Shown piece by piece: positions 60,331 to 64,000 of a DNA stretch of 64,000 nt. The position numbers and the translations under genes are program-made. Position 1 is the first letter of the stretch. Each line of letters begins with the position of its first letter. The stretch is taken from the NCBI GenBank assembly GCA_026419785.1, contig JAODTK010005680.1:124001-188000 (forward strand), given 5' to 3'. Below the pieces are notes generated by a model, which was not told the DNA's origin, ran no database searches, and was given only the letters and a program-made list of their open reading frames with translations. This stretch comes from Sclerodactyla briareus (Eukaryota; Echinodermata; Holothuroidea; Dendrochirotida; Sclerodactylidae).

Positions 60331-63300
60331 GCGGATACTACGGCGGCGACGGACACAGCTCCGAAATGACAACATCCCCGAAAACGTACATGTTTGCGGA
60401 ATATATTATGTAATCTCTATATACAGATATATCGAATAAGCAGTACTGTTGCCCTACTTGAGGGTAACTGGTGACCCTGGGTGATACAAATCAATTCAAA
60501 ACATTTATTTTTACCACCCGATGACCAAGAACTAACATTGTATCTGATTGAAAACTTCGTTCACAAGATGTAAGAAGAATCATTTCATCAATTTCATTTA
60601 ATCAATATAACTAATATTGTCTGCTATTATTGCAAATTCAGCATTTACTGTCAGTGTGAAGTCATGGGCGATCTCTTTGCATGCGTGGTTAATCTGTGAC
60701 GTCATCAGTTAGGGTGACATTCATTCGAGTAAATACATACTCACCATGGGACATGCCAGAACCGAGAAATTTGGGGATTATGCGTGGTTTTTAATATTCC
60801 CCTTTTCATTCATTCGTGCCAACTTAAAAATGATCGCTGCAGACCATTGTAACTCTAATCGACAAGCTGGGCGGATCTGAGGATATTAGATATCTACTCT
60901 TCAACCTCTATTTGACCTCATAGCTGTAACCTCGATGTAAGTGGTTCCTCCATTCTCTGTATGGGTAAGTAACCTAGCAAGCATTAGTGTCAGTGATATC
61001 CTTCTGTTTACCTTTTAACGGCTACTGACATAACGATTGCATTTCCTTCGAAATATGTTCGTCACGCGAGTTCGTTACTTGCAACGTATTTTCAGTCAAA
61101 AAAATCTTCCAAACAGCCTCTTCTTATATTCCGCGACACTGGAAGTGTCAGGGTTATTATGGTTTTGGTGTGGACCGGCCGCCGCCGTCCCCAGGCTCGC
61201 CGCCGCCCAAACTTTCAGGCGTTAGCGAATAACTCTTCAACGCTTTGTTCCGATTGATCTGAAACTTGGTACACCTGTCACCTAAGTGAAATCTCGGATG
61301 AGTTCGAAGTGGGCATCACCGCAATGCCGGGGGCCGCTAATTTGCATAATTCACGCGAAATTCTCAGTTAGTCGGATTTGAAACTTCCCATAATTGCTCA
61401 AAAGCGGGGATATACACGTGGCGGTTTACCCGCCTCCACTGTCTAGTTCACACATTATTTAATATTATTATTAATATAGAACTAAAAATTCTACAGCTAT
61501 GGCAACTGACAATTACCGGACGTATACTAGCCACATCGTCCGAATCATGGCGCACTGCAGGAATAGAGTGCGGGTTAACTAGAGGAATGGAAGATATTCT
61601 ATTTTTCACATAGGAACTATTCATCAGGTTCTTCTCCGAATCCTTCTCTGTTTTCCAGCAGAATATATTTGAATCATCTGAATGCTCAGGACATCTAGTC
61701 CACTTGTCCCATTTTGTAACCGCTATTTCCCTCAAACATTTCACTATGATGCATTTGGCCTATCAAATGTTGAAGCGGGACTTGGCTAGCGGTGGACTTG
61801 TGGCTGGCGATTTTCTGCCCCTGTCGGAAAATGCTTGCCGACATTTTCCCAATTCCAGTTTAACTTGGAAGCTTGCAAGTAACGGGTCAATTAATATTAC
61901 TGGGTCTTCGTCGAATGAAGACTGCAATGTTCTGGGCCCCAAAACCATTTGATAATTTACTCATATGCAAAACCCCGTCGGGCCAAGTATGGGGGTGGTA
62001 GGGGGCAGGAAATCCTGAGGGATGGCGTAATCATCTGATATTGTATAGGGCTTGCAGTCCTTTTCTCAGTTATCGATGAATTGGTTTCTATGATATGTGG
62101 TGTGAAGTGGGGGGAGATGCAACACGGGAGGCGGCATCCACCGCCCTCCCCTGGCTGAGCCAGGATGGGATTAGATTTAAGCCTAACTTAGCCTAGACTA
62201 ACCGTGTTCATACCGTGGCGAATCAGAGATGAAAGTATACGCGGCAGCGAGCAGCAGGGCCAGGCTTCTTCATCCAAGACTCTGACAGTAACAAAACCGT
62301 GTTGGGGGTGGGGGTGGTTCGTTACCCTAATATTTATGAATTCCTCCATACACACGGATTTTGCACACACTCCAGCTGGATACTCTCTTAAACACCTCAC
62401 AACGGAGTTTGGGAGGGGTGGTACTTGTAAGGAATCAACCACGACGCGCGACGGGTGAATGCGGAAAGGTGGCCTTCCGGCTTGTAACTCCCACGATTCA
62501 TTCGTGCATATTACGTACTGTTTCCTTCATTCTGCCGCGCACATTCACCCCACCCTTTACCGGACCTCCTCCTCCCGAATATGTCTCTACACTATAGATA
62601 GCTAGGTAGAGATGTTTCATTCTCAGAAGACCACATAGGCTCGTACCTTGTAGATGGAAGAATGAACCTTTGTTCAGGGCAGCTAAGACTAAAAGTTCTA
62701 CTGGGGCAGCTTCCGTGAAGACTCTATAGACCCGGAAATATGGAATTTATATGGGGATGGACCTCCCGTAAATATTTCATAGGCCCCCTGCAGACCTTGT
62801 TCCATAATTTGGCTGTAGTGCCAGAAAATGATGCTTCCGCACGAAGCTGTCTTGTGAAATACCGAGTCTATCCTGGATGTACGTACGTCTCGCTCGATAC
62901 CCGAGAGCGTGTGAAGCGCGCCCCTTTCTCTATGTTCCACTGAATTTCGCGGGGGATGAACTGAGAGAGACCGGCGTGTTGCAACTATATTGAAACTTGA
63001 GAGCTAGCTAATCAACCTCGATCCAACAGTCAACAAGAAATTCCGTGGCTAAGTTAAACCACCAAAGCACCAATATTCCCAACTGTTTAGTGTTAAATTT
63101 CAGTTCTGGTATTACGGTTGAAAATGTTTGCAGAAATCCGAGGCCCTAGTTCCTGTCAATGAAAAGAAAACATTTCCCCCGTTCAATTTTATGAACGTAA
63201 TGCGAGACTACTTGCCTAGCACTACTGGGCTAGCCTATGCCTAGGTGCCTAGGCCGAAGAATCAGTAGGCCCTCCTTCAAGTGTAGCTTTTTTGAGCCCA

Positions 63301-63753
63301 ATAAAAGTTAAAAGTTAGAACTGGCCAGTAAACGATTTAGAGGCCTACTTACTTTTTAACAGTAACCCGAACGTATGATTGCATAATGTATCCATTGTCA
63401 GTAATGTTACCTGGTGTATTGTGACAGTGCTGAAATCCTATTCACCGGTAATCCCTGGGCTCCTCTTCGGCCTCAGCAACTGTATTTCCGTTTTCGAATG
63501 CCCGTCGGCTACGCCACTCGTACTCTGTATTTTTTAAAAGTACAGTAGTACTAGCACATTTATATAGCCAACCCCTAATCAATCACACAATCAGCCAATG
63601 ACAATTTTAGTCCGCGCAAGTGCGTTACCACTATAGCACAAGTGTCAGATAGTTTACACTTTTCTGCACTGTTTTTTCCACAACAGGAATAGCAAATTTT
63701 GCACTGTTTTTACAGTCACGATCCCTGTACTTCGGACCATGTGTGCATACTAA
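60331..63753. other. Right flank outside the macro-repeat
   Basis: Mostly unrecognised. A stretch at 61225-61420 (AACTCTTCAACGCTTTGTTC, then GATCTGAAACTTGGTACACC) is of the satellite-like style seen elsewhere in the window. Opposed frames at 61448-61952 and 62188-62458 overlap almost exactly on both strands, which argues that they are stop-poor DNA rather than exons; no domain is recognised. Confidence 0.4.
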
Positions 63754-64000
63754 AGGGCTGTTCACACTTGTGCGATCCGATCGATCGATAAATTTTATCG
63801 ATTCGACGTCGAGTTAACAAGTATTATTTTCACATAGGAGTGTTCACACACCTGTCGATACGATACGAATAACGATAAATTGATCGACGTCGATGAAACT
63901 ATTTCAACTTTTATCGTACATAAATTTAGCGGCTGCGATAAAATGCACAATGCAGTGATAAACTTGCCAATTCTGCAAAGAGTAGGCACGCCAAACAGCT
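63754..64000 (+). mobile_element. Left end of a DNA transposon running off the window
   Basis: AGGGCTGTTCACACTTGTGC starts at 63754 after TAA. After 82 bp, GTGTTCACACACCTGTCGAT repeats it, and both copies continue into CGATAAATT and CGACGTCGA words. The style (G-rich start, TTCACAC, TAA flank, subterminal direct repeats) fits a PIF/Harbinger-like or related cut-and-paste element. The other end lies beyond the window. Confidence 0.5.

Noticed and set aside
61448-61952. Opposed frames at 61448-61744, 61704-61952 and 61763-61948 as an exon
   Set aside because: Both strands are open over the same bases, there is no recognisable domain, and no flanking splice structure could be established.

Overview
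The window looks like repeat-dense, intergenic or heterochromatic DNA from an animal nucleus. A marine invertebrate, perhaps an echinoderm or another deuterostome, is my guess. It rests on the style of the repeats: LINE tails ending GCGCTATATAAG plus (TTA)n, GGTCA-rich ~150-bp satellite monomers, hAT-like and Harbinger-like ends and a tRNA-derived SINE. No single-copy gene could be supported: no rRNA or intact tRNA gene, no CRISPR array, and no long open frame that is not low complexity or a transposon relic. Every protein-like signal I recognise is a broken reverse transcriptase. Copies of the same repeat differ by many one-base indels, often at homopolymers, so part of the frame damage may be sequencing error.

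The backbone is a head-to-tail macro-repeat of about 15.4 kb, present as four full or partial copies: copy 1 (1-10221), copy 2 (21860-28761), copy 3 (28762-44137, the only copy without a large foreign block) and copy 4 (44138-59995). The landmark order is the same in each: GGTCA-type satellite edge, CA repeat, LINE relic, second LINE tail with (TTA)n, a conserved block, (CTAT)n, a short pseudoknot-capable block, module M1, a 9-kb-style block with a GCCTGTT hairpin, (TAAA)n, module M2, then the GGTCA satellite again. M1 and M2 are diverged relatives, each built from cryptic 80-120 bp repeats.

Three long non-unit blocks interrupt the array: 10222-21859, about 22690-24215 and about 49743-57570. 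The first and third carry the clearest mobile DNA: three members of one hAT-like family (15620-17309, 17417-21348, 49877-54163). They share termini beginning CAGGGGCG or CATGGGCG, and each is flanked by a different perfect 8-bp target-site duplication. One member holds five ~210-bp internal repeats. The third block also holds a ~305-bp higher-order satellite (55615-57500).

Using the other copies as empty sites, I could date several insertions as younger than the macro-repeat: a 416-bp hAT-type MITE (27337-27752), a tRNA-derived SINE (25454-25719), a 5'-truncated LINE (37792-38319) and a second type of retrotransposon relic that splits a (TTA)n tract (30921-32358). The right end (60000-64000) leaves the array and finishes inside the edge of another DNA transposon with 82-bp-spaced terminal repeats. 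The elements do not form a pathway; the region is best read as a macrosatellite repeatedly invaded and recombined by transposons.
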